DNA of 64,000 nucleotides from NCBI GenBank assembly GCA_028873795.1, contig JAPPNP010000031.1, positions 1-64,000 of the forward strand, given 5' to 3'. Positions 1-8,882 of this stretch are shown here, piece by piece; the stretch's first letter is position 1, and every line of letters begins with the position of its first letter. This stretch comes from Chloroflexota bacterium. Lineage in GTDB: Bacteria > Chloroflexota > UBA11872. Under the pieces are notes generated by a model. The model searched no databases. It was given only the letters and a program-made list of their open reading frames with translations, and was not told the origin of the DNA. The translations under genes were made by a program, and so were the position numbers.

Positions 1-59
1 CGGCACTACACACCGCTCGCGGCTTGACACCTTACGCACCTGGGGTGTCTTGTGGATCG

Positions 60-91
60 TTAGTAGAACTAATGCGTATTAGTTCTACTAA
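60..91. promoter_or_regulatory. Tandem palindromic operator candidate: TTAGTAGAACTAA (60-72) and TTAGTTCTACTAA (79-91); together a perfect 14-bp inverted repeat with a 4-nt spacer
   Basis: Read directly: TTAGTAGAACTAAT-GCGT-ATTAGTTCTACTAA; both units fit TTAGT-N3-ACTAA, 19 bp apart, AT-rich within GC-rich DNA. Confidence 0.7.
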
Positions 92-381
92 TGCCAAACA
101 GAAACGGCAGTCTGCCCGCCGTCTTCGCCCATAGTCAACCGCAGCGACGTCCCGGCCCGTGGACGCCGGTTGATCCGGGCGCCACGAGAGTTGCGGCAGG
201 CCCGTCGGGAAAGCCACGAACGCCGCGCCATGACCGTGGTGATTCCTGGCGAGGTCGAAGAGTATTTCGAGACGAGCGTCCGCATCGCCCCGCGGCGGTC
301 AAACGCGAGATCTCACCGCTAGGACCTGGGCCGACGAATGGCTTGACACCTTGTGCGTTATGTAAAACCAGCGCCCCGTGT

Positions 382-1632
382 CTAGGACGCGCCAACCAGG
401 CAGCCCGCGGCCTCGATCGATCGGAAGCGTTGGTCGAAGGCCACGCTGCCGTCGTCCTCACTCGTGGTCAGCGTCACGCCGCGCTCGAAGACGGGCTGGT
501 TGCCGGCCATGAAATCGGGCTCGTAGACGTCGCGGTCCACGTACTCGGCGGTGCGCCCGTCGGCCCAGCGGACCGTATAGATGGTGCGCGGTAGCTCGAA
601 CGGGCTGGCGTCGGGTCGCCGCAGGCGATGGACGAGGTCTTCGTCCACGGTCACGCCGAGCCCGGGCGCCTGGGGCACCGGCACGTAGCCATGCTCGACC
701 GACAGCGGTTCGGTGAGAAGGTGGTGGGCGTAGGTGTTGAGGCAGGTGATGGCCGGCCAGCGCGCCGCCGGCAGCACCGCGCCCAGGTGCATCGCGAACG
801 CCGTCGTGATCCCGGTGCCGACGAGTTGCAGCCACAGCGGCATGTTGGCGGCGGCGGCTTGCGCTCCCTGGTGCAGGCACGCCGCGGCGCCGCCGCTAAC
901 CACAAAGCCGTCGCACACGTCCTCTTTGACCGCCGTCAAGAACGGCGGTGAGTCGAAGTGCATGGCAATCGGTCGCGGCACGGCCGACCGCAGGGCGCGA
1001 TTCCCACCCACGTCGGTCTGGGGGATCGGTGTTTCGAAGATCGCGACCTTGGGATAGCCGGCCAATGCGGTCAGCACCGGCTTGGCGTGCCCGGCGTCGA
1101 CCAGCAGTGCGTTGAAGTCCAGGTCCAGCTTGGCGTGCGGGGGCGTGGCGGCGCTGACGGCCTCCACCTGCTCGACGATGTCGAACCACGGCCGCGCTTT
1201 CAGCTTGAACGCGGAATACCCCGCCTCGATGCCGGCGCGCGCCTCCGCCGCCCAGTCGTGCGGCGGCATGTCGTAGCACCACCAGGCCAGGGGGCAGCGC
1301 GCGCGCACGGCGGAACCCAAGAGCCGGTGCACGGGCACGCCGAGCGACTGCCCAACCAGGTCGAAGAGCGCCTGCTGCAGCCCGGCGCCGAGCGCGTCGT
1401 CCCAGAGCAGGTCGGCCGGGTTCGCGCCCATGGCGCGCTCCACGCCGGCGTCGGTGACGACGCCCCAGGTGTAATGCGGCAGGGTCTCGCCCCAGCCGAC
1501 GAGACCGGTGTCGGTGGTAACTTTGCATAGCTCGGAGAGGGCCCAGTCGGCCAGCCCTCGCCGCATGTGGCGTCCCGCCGTGGGCGTGTGACCAGCGTCG
1601 ACGACGATTCGCTCGATGCGCGTAATCCGCAT
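382..1632 (-). CDS. Enolase-superfamily (mandelate racemase/muconate lactonizing enzyme-like) protein
   Basis: N-term MRITRIERIVV, KxK motif (AFKLKAR), metal-ligand-like LDLDFN and IFETPIP; start taken at internal Met. Confidence 0.8.
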   Translation of the reverse strand: MRITRIERIVVDAGHTPTAGRHMRRGLADWALSELCKVTTDTGLVGWGETLPHYTWGVVTDAGVERAMGANPADLLWDDALGAGLQQALFDLVGQSLGVPVHRLLGSAVRARCPLAWWCYDMPPHDWAAEARAGIEAGYSAFKLKARPWFDIVEQVEAVSAATPPHAKLDLDFNALLVDAGHAKPVLTALAGYPKVAIFETPIPQTDVGGNRALRSAVPRPIAMHFDSPPFLTAVKEDVCDGFVVSGGAAACLHQGAQAAAANMPLWLQLVGTGITTAFAMHLGAVLPAARWPAITCLNTYAHHLLTEPLSVEHGYVPVPQAPGLGVTVDEDLVHRLRRPDASPFELPRTIYTVRWADGRTAEYVDRDVYEPDFMAGNQPVFERGVTLTTSEDDGSVAFDQRFRSIEAAGCLVGAS

Positions 1633-1645
1633 CCTGGTACCTGAT

Positions 1646-1665
1646 GACTGTGGCGCGCCACAGTC
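1646..1665. promoter_or_regulatory. Perfect 20-bp palindrome GACTGTGGCGCGCCACAGTC in a divergent intergenic region
   Basis: Self-reverse-complementary; lies between the enolase-superfamily start (1632, -) and the preferred M23 start (1734, +). Confidence 0.6.
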
Positions 1666-1733
1666 TCGCACGCTTGTTCGGCGCGCCGCCGACGGCGGCG
1701 GCGCTGGCCTTAGCGGGGAGAGATCACGCCGTC

Positions 1734-2444
1734 ATGCCTCAGCCCGTGTCGCTGGTCGGCCGACGGCGAGTCTTGGCCTATGTCGCCGGACTTGGATTGG
1801 CGACCGTCGCTCCGGTGACCGCGCGCCCGGCGCCTGCCGTGGAAGCGTTGTCGCTGCCGGTCCCCGGTGAATCGTCGCCCCGAACGTGGTGGCTGGACCA
1901 GTGGTACGGCAACACCACGTTTGCCTACCGCATGCGCCGCAGCATCTACTTCGCGGGCCAGGGGCTGCACTTTGGCGTCGACTTTGGCATGGCCTGCGGC
2001 GGCGACATCCTGGCCGCGGCCGACGGCATCGTGCGCGAGATCGGCGGCGTGCGACGCGCGTGGCCGCTCCATGTGGCCATCGACCATCCGCAGCTCGGCA
2101 TCACGACGATATATGGGCATCTGTCGCGGAGCGTGGTGACAAACATTGGCGCCGAGGTCCGCCGCGGCGAGGTGATCGCCGAGAGCGGTGACTCGGTGAC
2201 CCACGCCTGCAGCGGCTCGCCGCACCTGCACTTCGAGGTGCGGTACGACGCCATGCGCGCCAGCACGAACCCGGTGCCCTGGGTCGCCGCCGATTGGCCC
2301 GCGATTTACGCGCCGCGCGGCGGGCTCCCGTTCGAGATCGACCTCGAGAATCCCGCGCGCTGGCAGTCGATCTACGACCAGCCGGACGTACGCTTCGGCG
2401 GGCCCTACCTCAACGAGTTCGAGCAGGCGTGGCCACCGGCATAG
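1734..2444 (+). CDS. M23-family metallopeptidase, exported (possible Tat signal)
   Basis: HFGVDFG and HLHFEV motifs; GRRRVLAYVAGLGLA signal-like N-term; SD-like ggggag upstream of 1734 (ORF track starts at 1644). Confidence 0.75.
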   Translation: MPQPVSLVGRRRVLAYVAGLGLATVAPVTARPAPAVEALSLPVPGESSPRTWWLDQWYGNTTFAYRMRRSIYFAGQGLHFGVDFGMACGGDILAAADGIVREIGGVRRAWPLHVAIDHPQLGITTIYGHLSRSVVTNIGAEVRRGEVIAESGDSVTHACSGSPHLHFEVRYDAMRASTNPVPWVAADWPAIYAPRGGLPFEIDLENPARWQSIYDQPDVRFGGPYLNEFEQAWPPA

Positions 2445-3394
2445 ACCCCGCCACCGTGCGGCTGCGGGAGGTGGTCTCCCGCACGGTGCTCCCCGGATGG
2501 ATTTGGTCGCCCGATGGCGGCGAGGTCTGGATGCTGGATGTGGGTGAGGACGGGCTTCCATATACCCGCGCGGTGAACATTGAGACTGGCGACGAGCGGG
2601 TCGTGATGCACGTGTGGGGCCGGTTCTCGAGGTCGCGGCGGTACGTCCTGACCGCGGGCCAACAGCGCGAGGCCATCCGCGTGCACGACCGCAGCACGCT
2701 GGCCACCTGGGAAGTGCCGCGGATCGGCAGCCGGCCGCTGCCCAATCCCGCGGAGACGCACCTGGCGGGGAGCCTCTGGCACCCGGGCGCCCAACAGCCG
2801 TTTACCACGCCGGCCGACGTGGTTCGCACCCGGTTGGACGGCGGGGACCGCCGCGTCGTGGCCCGAGTGTTGGGCGGCGTTGCCGGATGGCGTGCCGACG
2901 GCATGCTCCTGGTGATCGGACGTGATGGCTTGGACGCGGCCACCACGCTGCGAGTTGTCGGTCCCCTCGGCGAGCTCGAGCACGAATGGACCCTCGGTCG
3001 GCGCGTGCGGACGGCGCAGGTATCGCCATCCGGTCGGCACATGACCTTCGCGGTGGTGCTGGACGAGCGTGGCCGCAATGGGCAGTTCGCCATCGACCTG
3101 TTCAGCGGCCGCCGGTGGACGCTGCCGTCCCGCATGAGTCTGCGCTGGATGCCGGACGAGACTGGCCTGTTGGCTGTGTCGCTCAGACGAAGTCCCGGCC
3201 GCCCGTTCCGCCTGTGGCGGCTGGCCGCTCCCAAGTTCCATTTGGAGGGCGCGCTGACCGACCCGGACCTCCACAACGTCGACATGGAGGTGCTGGATTG
3301 GCGGATCAGTCCCGCGGGCACCGCCCTGGCGTTCCGCACGCCGCGCGAGGCGCATTTGCACGTCGTCACCTGGGAGCGCTTCCAAGCCGGCTGA
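2429..3394 (+). CDS. TolB/WD40-like beta-propeller protein
   Basis: Repeated WSPDGGEVWMLD / VSPSGRHMTFAV / ISPAGTALAFR units; GTG start overlapping the M23 gene end. Confidence 0.55.
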   Translation: MATGIDPATVRLREVVSRTVLPGWIWSPDGGEVWMLDVGEDGLPYTRAVNIETGDERVVMHVWGRFSRSRRYVLTAGQQREAIRVHDRSTLATWEVPRIGSRPLPNPAETHLAGSLWHPGAQQPFTTPADVVRTRLDGGDRRVVARVLGGVAGWRADGMLLVIGRDGLDAATTLRVVGPLGELEHEWTLGRRVRTAQVSPSGRHMTFAVVLDERGRNGQFAIDLFSGRRWTLPSRMSLRWMPDETGLLAVSLRRSPGRPFRLWRLAAPKFHLEGALTDPDLHNVDMEVLDWRISPAGTALAFRTPREAHLHVVTWERFQAG

Positions 3395-3404
3395 GCGTTC
3401 GGTG

Positions 3405-4856
3405 CTAGTCGGCGTTGATCCAGTTCACGTCCGGGGAGCGGTTGGCCGTCACTTCGTCCAGCCGGCGAACGGGCGCCGCGCTCGGCGCGGCGTGCAGCAG
3501 GTCCGGAGCGGTCTTGGCCTCGTGGGCCACGCTGATCATGGCCTCCGCGAACTGGTCGAGAGACTCGATCGATTCGGTCTCGGTGGGCTCGATCATCAGC
3601 GCCTCGTCGACGATGAGCGGGAAATAGACCGTGGGCGGATGGACGCCGTAGTCGATGAGACGCTTGGCGATGTCGGTGGTGCGGACGCCCAGCGATCGCT
3701 GCCGCGTCCCCGCCAGGACCACCTCGTGCATGCAGATGCGGTCGTAGGGAATGTCGTAGTGCGGCGCCAGTCGCGCCCGCAGGTAGTTGGCGTGCAGCAC
3801 CGCGTCATCGGCGACTTCGCGCATGCCGTCGCGTCCCAGGCTGCGAATGTAGGTGTAGCCCCGGACCAAGTTTCCGACGTTGCCGACGTGCGAATGCACC
3901 CGGCCGATGCTGTCGGGACCCGCCGGCTCCAGCGCATAGCCCGAGCCGTTCTTGACGATATTCGGACCCGGCAGGAACGGCGCCAAATGGGCCTGAACGC
4001 CGAGCGCTCCGGCGCCGGGACCCCCACCGCCGTGGGGTGTGGTGAATGTTTTATGTAAATTCAGGTGCATCACGTCGATGCCCAAATCGCCCGGACGCAC
4101 GCGGCCCAGCATCGCGTTCATGTTGGCGCCGTCGCCATACACCTGCCCACCGGCCGCATGCACGCGCCGCGTGACCTCGAGGATCCGCTGCTCGAACAGG
4201 CCAAGCGTGGTCGGCAGGGTGAGCATGAGCGCGGCCACGTCGTCGTTGAGCTTGGCGTCCAGCTCGGCCAGGTCGATGTTGCCGTCCGCCGCCGTGCCCA
4301 AGGGCTCAACGCGCATGCCGGTCATCGTGGCCGTGGCGGGATTGGTGCCATGCGCCGAGTCAGGCACCAGCACGGTGGTGCGCCGCTCGCCGCGGCTGCG
4401 CAGCCAGGCCTGAATGCACAGCAGGCCCACCATCTCGCCCTGCGATCCGGCCGCCGGCTGCGTGGTGACCGTGGCGAAGCCCGCGATCTCGCCCAGCACG
4501 GCTTCCAGGTCGTGAATCAGCGCCAGCAACCCTTGCACCGAGGTCTCGGGCTGGTACGGATGCGGCTCCAAAAGCCCCGGCAGCCGCGCCGTCACTTCGT
4601 TGATCTTGGGGTTGTATTTCATCGTGCAGGAGCCGAGCGGATAGATGGCCGTGTCGATGCTGTGGTTGCGCTGCGAGAGGCGCACGAAGTGGCGCATCAC
4701 GTCGATTTCCGAAACCTCCGGCAGGTCGAGCGACTCGCGGATCTGGCCCTCGGGCAGCACCGATGCCGGCTCCACGTCGTCAAACTGCGCCAGCGGCGGC
4801 CGCACGCCGGGGCGGCCGGGACTGGCGAGCTCGAAGATCAACGGCTCGCTAGCCAC
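3405..4856 (-). CDS. gcvPB: Glycine dehydrogenase (decarboxylating) subunit 2
   Basis: PLP site LHLNLHKTFTTPHGGGGPG; GTG start overlapping the gcvPA stop. Confidence 0.92.
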   Translation of the reverse strand: MASEPLIFELASPGRPGVRPPLAQFDDVEPASVLPEGQIRESLDLPEVSEIDVMRHFVRLSQRNHSIDTAIYPLGSCTMKYNPKINEVTARLPGLLEPHPYQPETSVQGLLALIHDLEAVLGEIAGFATVTTQPAAGSQGEMVGLLCIQAWLRSRGERRTTVLVPDSAHGTNPATATMTGMRVEPLGTAADGNIDLAELDAKLNDDVAALMLTLPTTLGLFEQRILEVTRRVHAAGGQVYGDGANMNAMLGRVRPGDLGIDVMHLNLHKTFTTPHGGGGPGAGALGVQAHLAPFLPGPNIVKNGSGYALEPAGPDSIGRVHSHVGNVGNLVRGYTYIRSLGRDGMREVADDAVLHANYLRARLAPHYDIPYDRICMHEVVLAGTRQRSLGVRTTDIAKRLIDYGVHPPTVYFPLIVDEALMIEPTETESIESLDQFAEAMISVAHEAKTAPDLLHAAPSAAPVRRLDEVTANRSPDVNWINAD

Positions 4857-6207
4857 GATGGATCGCCTGCCAGGCATTCGTAAGCGCCTCGACGTCGGCA
4901 CGTGTGGTGAGGTCCGTCGCGCACACCAAGAGGGCGTCATCGAGGGCAGGTTCGACGCGGCCCAGCGGATAGCCGCCGAACACCCCATGGGCGGCCAGCG
5001 CTTCGACCGTTGCTTCGCCGCCGCGAGGCGCATGCAGGATGAACTCGTGAAAGTACGGCGCGGCGTCGAAGACCGTCGCCCCGACGCCCTTGAGCGCCGC
5101 TGCGCAGCGATGGGCCGCGCTCAGACTGCGCGTCGCCAGACCGCGCACGCCACCGGGTCCAAGAGCGCTGATCGAAATGGCGGCGCCGAGCGCCACCAAG
5201 GCCTGATTGGTCGTGATATTGGACGTGGCGCGTTCGCGCCGGATGTGCTGCTCACGGGTCTGCAGCGTCAGGACGAATCCCTGCTGTCCATCAAGGTCGG
5301 TGGTGCGACCGGCAATGCGCCCCGGGAGCCGGCGAATGAACGCCTTCCGTGTCGCGAGCATCCCCGCGCCGGGTCCGCCGTAGGCCGGCGGGCCGACCAA
5401 CGACCGCAACTCTCCCGCCACCACGTCGGCGCCCAGGTCGCCCGGGGGCGTCAGCAGGCCAAGCGAGATTGGGTCGGTGACGACGTAGACGACCTTGGCT
5501 CCGTGGCGCTCGGCCGCCTCCACCACGGGCGTCGGATCGACCACCCAGCCGAAGAAGTCCGGGCGCTGCAGCACCACGCAGGCCGTCGTGTCGTCGATGG
5601 CCGCGGCGACGGCCGCGACGTCCGGCGCCACGCCGGCGTCCGACCGCGACCAACCGTTGACGGTGCGGATGTCCACGCCGACTGCCTGGGTGTAGGTGGC
5701 CGCGACTTCCCGGTAGGCCGGATGCACCGTGCCGGCCATGACGACGCCGGGCCGGCGAGTGATAGCCCGGCACATGAGCACCGCTTCCGCCAACGCGGTC
5801 GCGCCGTCGTAGAGCGAGGCATTGGCCACCTCCATGCCCGTGAGGCGGCAGACGAGGCTTTGAAACTCATACATGCTTTGCAGCGTGCCCTGCGTCATCT
5901 CCGCCTGATAGGGCGTATATCCCGTGTACCACTCGGAGCGCAGTAGCTGCTGATCCACGAGCGCCGGCACGAAGTGGCGGTAGAAGCCGGCCCCAAGGAA
6001 GCTGGGAACGCCCTCGGGGACTTGGTTTTGGTCCGCCAACCCACGGACCAGGCGCAGCACGTCGACCTCGGGGAGGGCCTCGGGCAAGTCGAGCGCGGGA
6101 TCGCGATGGGCGTCTGGGATATCGACGAACAAGTCGTCGATGGAGTCAACGCCAATCGTCCGCAGCATGCGGGCGCGGTCGGCGTCGGTGCTAGGCGAGT
6201 AGCTCAT
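4849..6207 (-). CDS. gcvPA: Glycine dehydrogenase (decarboxylating) subunit 1
   Basis: SYSPSTDADRARML N-term and FLGAGFYRHFVPALVDQQLLRSEWYTGYTPYQAEMTQGTLQ. Confidence 0.92.
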   Translation of the reverse strand: MSYSPSTDADRARMLRTIGVDSIDDLFVDIPDAHRDPALDLPEALPEVDVLRLVRGLADQNQVPEGVPSFLGAGFYRHFVPALVDQQLLRSEWYTGYTPYQAEMTQGTLQSMYEFQSLVCRLTGMEVANASLYDGATALAEAVLMCRAITRRPGVVMAGTVHPAYREVAATYTQAVGVDIRTVNGWSRSDAGVAPDVAAVAAAIDDTTACVVLQRPDFFGWVVDPTPVVEAAERHGAKVVYVVTDPISLGLLTPPGDLGADVVAGELRSLVGPPAYGGPGAGMLATRKAFIRRLPGRIAGRTTDLDGQQGFVLTLQTREQHIRRERATSNITTNQALVALGAAISISALGPGGVRGLATRSLSAAHRCAAALKGVGATVFDAAPYFHEFILHAPRGGEATVEALAAHGVFGGYPLGRVEPALDDALLVCATDLTTRADVEALTNAWQAIHRG

Positions 6208-6583
6208 CCACGAATGCGTCGTAAGCCTCGGCGTCCAGCAAGTCCTCAATGGCCGTGGCGGCGTCGTCCGGGCGCACGCGGATCAGCCAGCCCTCGAGAA
6301 AGGGCGAGCTGTTGATCAGCTCGGGCGCGCCGTCGAGCGCGGCATTGACCGCGATTATTTCTCCGGCCACTGGCGCGTAGAGCGGCGACACGGCCTTCAC
6401 GGACTCAACCGTGCCAAATTCGTCCATCACTTCGACGTGGAGGCCTTCCGCGGGAAGCTCCACATACACCACGTCGCCTAGCTCGTCGGCGGCATAGCGC
6501 GTGATGCCCACGACGACGTCGTCGCCGTCAAATCGAGCCCATTCGTGCTCGCGCGAATACCGCGCGTCGGTTGGGACCGCCAT
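6191..6583 (-). CDS. gcvH: Glycine cleavage system H protein
   Basis: RYSREHEWARFDGD and lipoyl-lysine region GTVESVKAVSPLYAPVAGEI. Confidence 0.95.
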   Translation of the reverse strand: MAVPTDARYSREHEWARFDGDDVVVGITRYAADELGDVVYVELPAEGLHVEVMDEFGTVESVKAVSPLYAPVAGEIIAVNAALDGAPELINSSPFLEGWLIRVRPDDAATAIEDLLDAEAYDAFVDELLA

Positions 6584-6654
6584 GAGACCACGCCTAGCTG
6601 GTGTCGCGCGCGTGGGCCCGCGTCGTTGACGGAACGCGCCACGATGCGCGGCAA

Positions 6655-6688
6655 GACCGACGCCTAGAATAGCCCAGCCTCGTCGGTC
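6655..6688. repeat. Inverted repeat GACCGACG-N18-CGTCGGTC in the gcvH/mazG divergent region
   Basis: 8-bp perfect arms read directly. Confidence 0.5.
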
Positions 6689-6694
6689 GCGTTT

Positions 6695-7963
6695 GTGAAG
6701 CGAATGACATTACCTCGATCGTGCACGGTCGTCTTCGTGGGCGTCGGCAACCCCGCCGCGCTTGCGCCACAAGCTCGGCTGGCGACTCGAGAAGCCGACA
6801 CGCTCCTCAGTTGGATTGATCCGCCCGAGGGCTTGGTGGGTCGGCCGGTGGTGCGGCTGTGCCCGCCATCGCGAGAATCGTGGGAAGCAACGCTGCGTGG
6901 CCTGGGGACGGGCGCGCTGACCTACCTGGCCCCGGGCTACGGACCCGACGACGATCCGGGGGCGGCCATCGTTCGCGAGGTGATGGCGGATGCGGGCGTC
7001 AAAGTTGTGATCGTCGGGCTGGACGGACCTCAGGCGCTTGGACCGGCGATGATCGGCCCCGCGGCAGAGTCTTGGCGACCCGACCCGGCGATGGCGGCGG
7101 TGGTGCGGGGGATTCGCGATGCGGCCGAGCTTGAACGCTGGCGCCGAACGATGGCGCAGGAGTTTGGCCAGGACGTTCACCTGCGCGCGCGCCCGTGGCG
7201 CTCGACCACCTGGCATGACGTCGGCGATCGACCGACAGAGTTCCCATTGTCCCTGCGCGCGGAGCCCACGGAGGCTTCGCTCGATCGGTCGATCGCCCGT
7301 CTCCGCAAAGTCTTCGAAACTCTCCGGGGACCCGAGGGCTGCCCGTGGGACCGCGCGCAGACGCACGCATCGCTGCGAAAATACGTCCTGGAAGAGGCGG
7401 CGGAGGTCGTCGACGCCGTTGACGAGGGCGAGCCCGACGATCTTGCCGGCGAGCTTGGCGACCTCCTGGCCAACATCGTGCTCCACGCCGAAATCGCGCG
7501 CCAGGCCGAGACGTTCGCCTGGCCGGACGTCGTCGAGGGCATCACCGCCAAGATGGTGCGCCGTCACCCGCACGTGTTCGGCGAGCAGACCGCGCGCCAT
7601 GTATCCGAGGCGGCGGCCATTTGGCGGGACGCCAAACGCGCCGAAGCCGCGCGCAACGGCCAGGCGAACCCGGATGGGGCGCTGCCGGCCCTGGCGCAGG
7701 CGGCCAAACTTGCCGGAACCCTGGATCAGCGTGCGGCGTCCGATGGACTGACGCCGAGCGCCGTCGACGCGCAGACTTGGTATCGCGGTGCCGGACTCGA
7801 CGCAGACGATGCCCGCGCTGGCGATGCGCTTCTGGGCCTGGCGCTGGCCGCCAAGGATGCCGGAATCGACCCAGAGCTGGCGCTTCGCGACGCGCTGCGG
7901 CGCATTCGAGTGCGGCTATCGGAGACCGCCCACACCGCTGCCGACGGTTCGACTGCAAGGTAG
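6695..7963 (+). CDS. mazG: MazG nucleotide pyrophosphohydrolase with an N-terminal methylase-like region
   Basis: LRGPEGCPWDRAQTHASLRKYVLEEAAEVVDAVDEGEPDDLAGELGDLL. Confidence 0.88.
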   Translation: MKRMTLPRSCTVVFVGVGNPAALAPQARLATREADTLLSWIDPPEGLVGRPVVRLCPPSRESWEATLRGLGTGALTYLAPGYGPDDDPGAAIVREVMADAGVKVVIVGLDGPQALGPAMIGPAAESWRPDPAMAAVVRGIRDAAELERWRRTMAQEFGQDVHLRARPWRSTTWHDVGDRPTEFPLSLRAEPTEASLDRSIARLRKVFETLRGPEGCPWDRAQTHASLRKYVLEEAAEVVDAVDEGEPDDLAGELGDLLANIVLHAEIARQAETFAWPDVVEGITAKMVRRHPHVFGEQTARHVSEAAAIWRDAKRAEAARNGQANPDGALPALAQAAKLAGTLDQRAASDGLTPSAVDAQTWYRGAGLDADDARAGDALLGLALAAKDAGIDPELALRDALRRIRVRLSETAHTAADGSTAR

Positions 7964-8071
7964 CGTTATGTCAACGAGGTATTGGCGTCTCCGATTGTTT
8001 GGCTCACCACGGCCGGCGAGCGCCATCCCTGCCACCATGGGCGGCATGTACTTGCCGGTAAACGTGGGCTA

Positions 8072-8836
8072 ATGCAGCGGCTCGTCGCCCTGATCAGCGA
8101 CTTCGGGACAAGCGACCCATACGCCGGCCAGATGGAAGCCGCCGTGCTGGCCCAGGCGCCGGAGGCTCGCGTGGTGTCGATCACGCACGGCGTTCCCCCG
8201 CAGGACATCGCCTTTGGTTCGGTCGTCGTGGCGGCCTCGCTGGAGCGACTGCCGGCGGGCGCGATCCTCGTCGCGGTCGTCGATCCGGGCGTGGGTGGCC
8301 AGCGGCGCGGGTTGATCGTGCGTGCGGCGTCGCGGTGGCTGGTCGGTCCCGACAACGGGCTCCTGATGGGCGCCCCCGCGGTCGAGGGCGCGTGGCATCT
8401 CGACCGGCCGGAATTCTGGCAGCCCGATCCCCAGCCCACGTTTCACGGGCGCGACGTGTTCGCCCCAGTCGCGGGGCATCTGGCGTGTTACGTGCGACCG
8501 GACGCCATGGCGTCGCCCATCGAAGATGCCCTCCCCGCCCCCGACACTCTGGCGCAGCCGTCGGGCGGCATCGTGGAGGGACGGATCGTGCACGTCGATC
8601 GATTCGGCAATCTAATTACCAACATTCCGGGCGCCGCCGTCCGGGCCATCGCGCACGGTGTCGTGGAGCTCCGCGATCTGCGAATCGACGGCGTGCAACC
8701 AACCTACGGGTCGGGACCGGATCCGGTCGCCGTGGTCAGCAGCCTGGGGCTGTTGGAGATCGCGGTGCCCGGCGGCAGCGCCGAAGCGTCCCTTGGCGCG
8801 AAACGCGGCGACCCGGTTCGGCTGCGGCCGGAATGA
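8072..8836 (+). CDS. SAM hydroxide adenosyltransferase (SAM hydrolase, DUF62 family)
   Basis: LISDFGTSDPYAGQM, VDPGVGGQRRGL, GPDNGLL, HVDRFGNLITNI. Confidence 0.88.
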   Translation: MQRLVALISDFGTSDPYAGQMEAAVLAQAPEARVVSITHGVPPQDIAFGSVVVAASLERLPAGAILVAVVDPGVGGQRRGLIVRAASRWLVGPDNGLLMGAPAVEGAWHLDRPEFWQPDPQPTFHGRDVFAPVAGHLACYVRPDAMASPIEDALPAPDTLAQPSGGIVEGRIVHVDRFGNLITNIPGAAVRAIAHGVVELRDLRIDGVQPTYGSGPDPVAVVSSLGLLEIAVPGGSAEASLGAKRGDPVRLRPE

Positions 8837-8882
8837 TGTCAGTGTTGAGCATTATGTCAACTACAGGCTCTAGGACCGCGCC

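Noticed and set aside
106-330. Short frame ending ELRQARRESHERRAMTVVIPGEVEEYFETSVRIAPRRSNARSHR
   Set aside because: Looks slightly protein-like, possibly a gene remnant, but lacks a good start and any recognisable family
91-594. 167-aa plus-strand ORF at the left edge
   Set aside because: Overlaps the 3' end of the enolase-superfamily gene; composition is not protein-like and no motif is recognised
6584-6694. Possible glycine riboswitch upstream of gcvH
   Set aside because: The spacer lacks the conserved GGAGAG/ACCG-type glycine aptamer core
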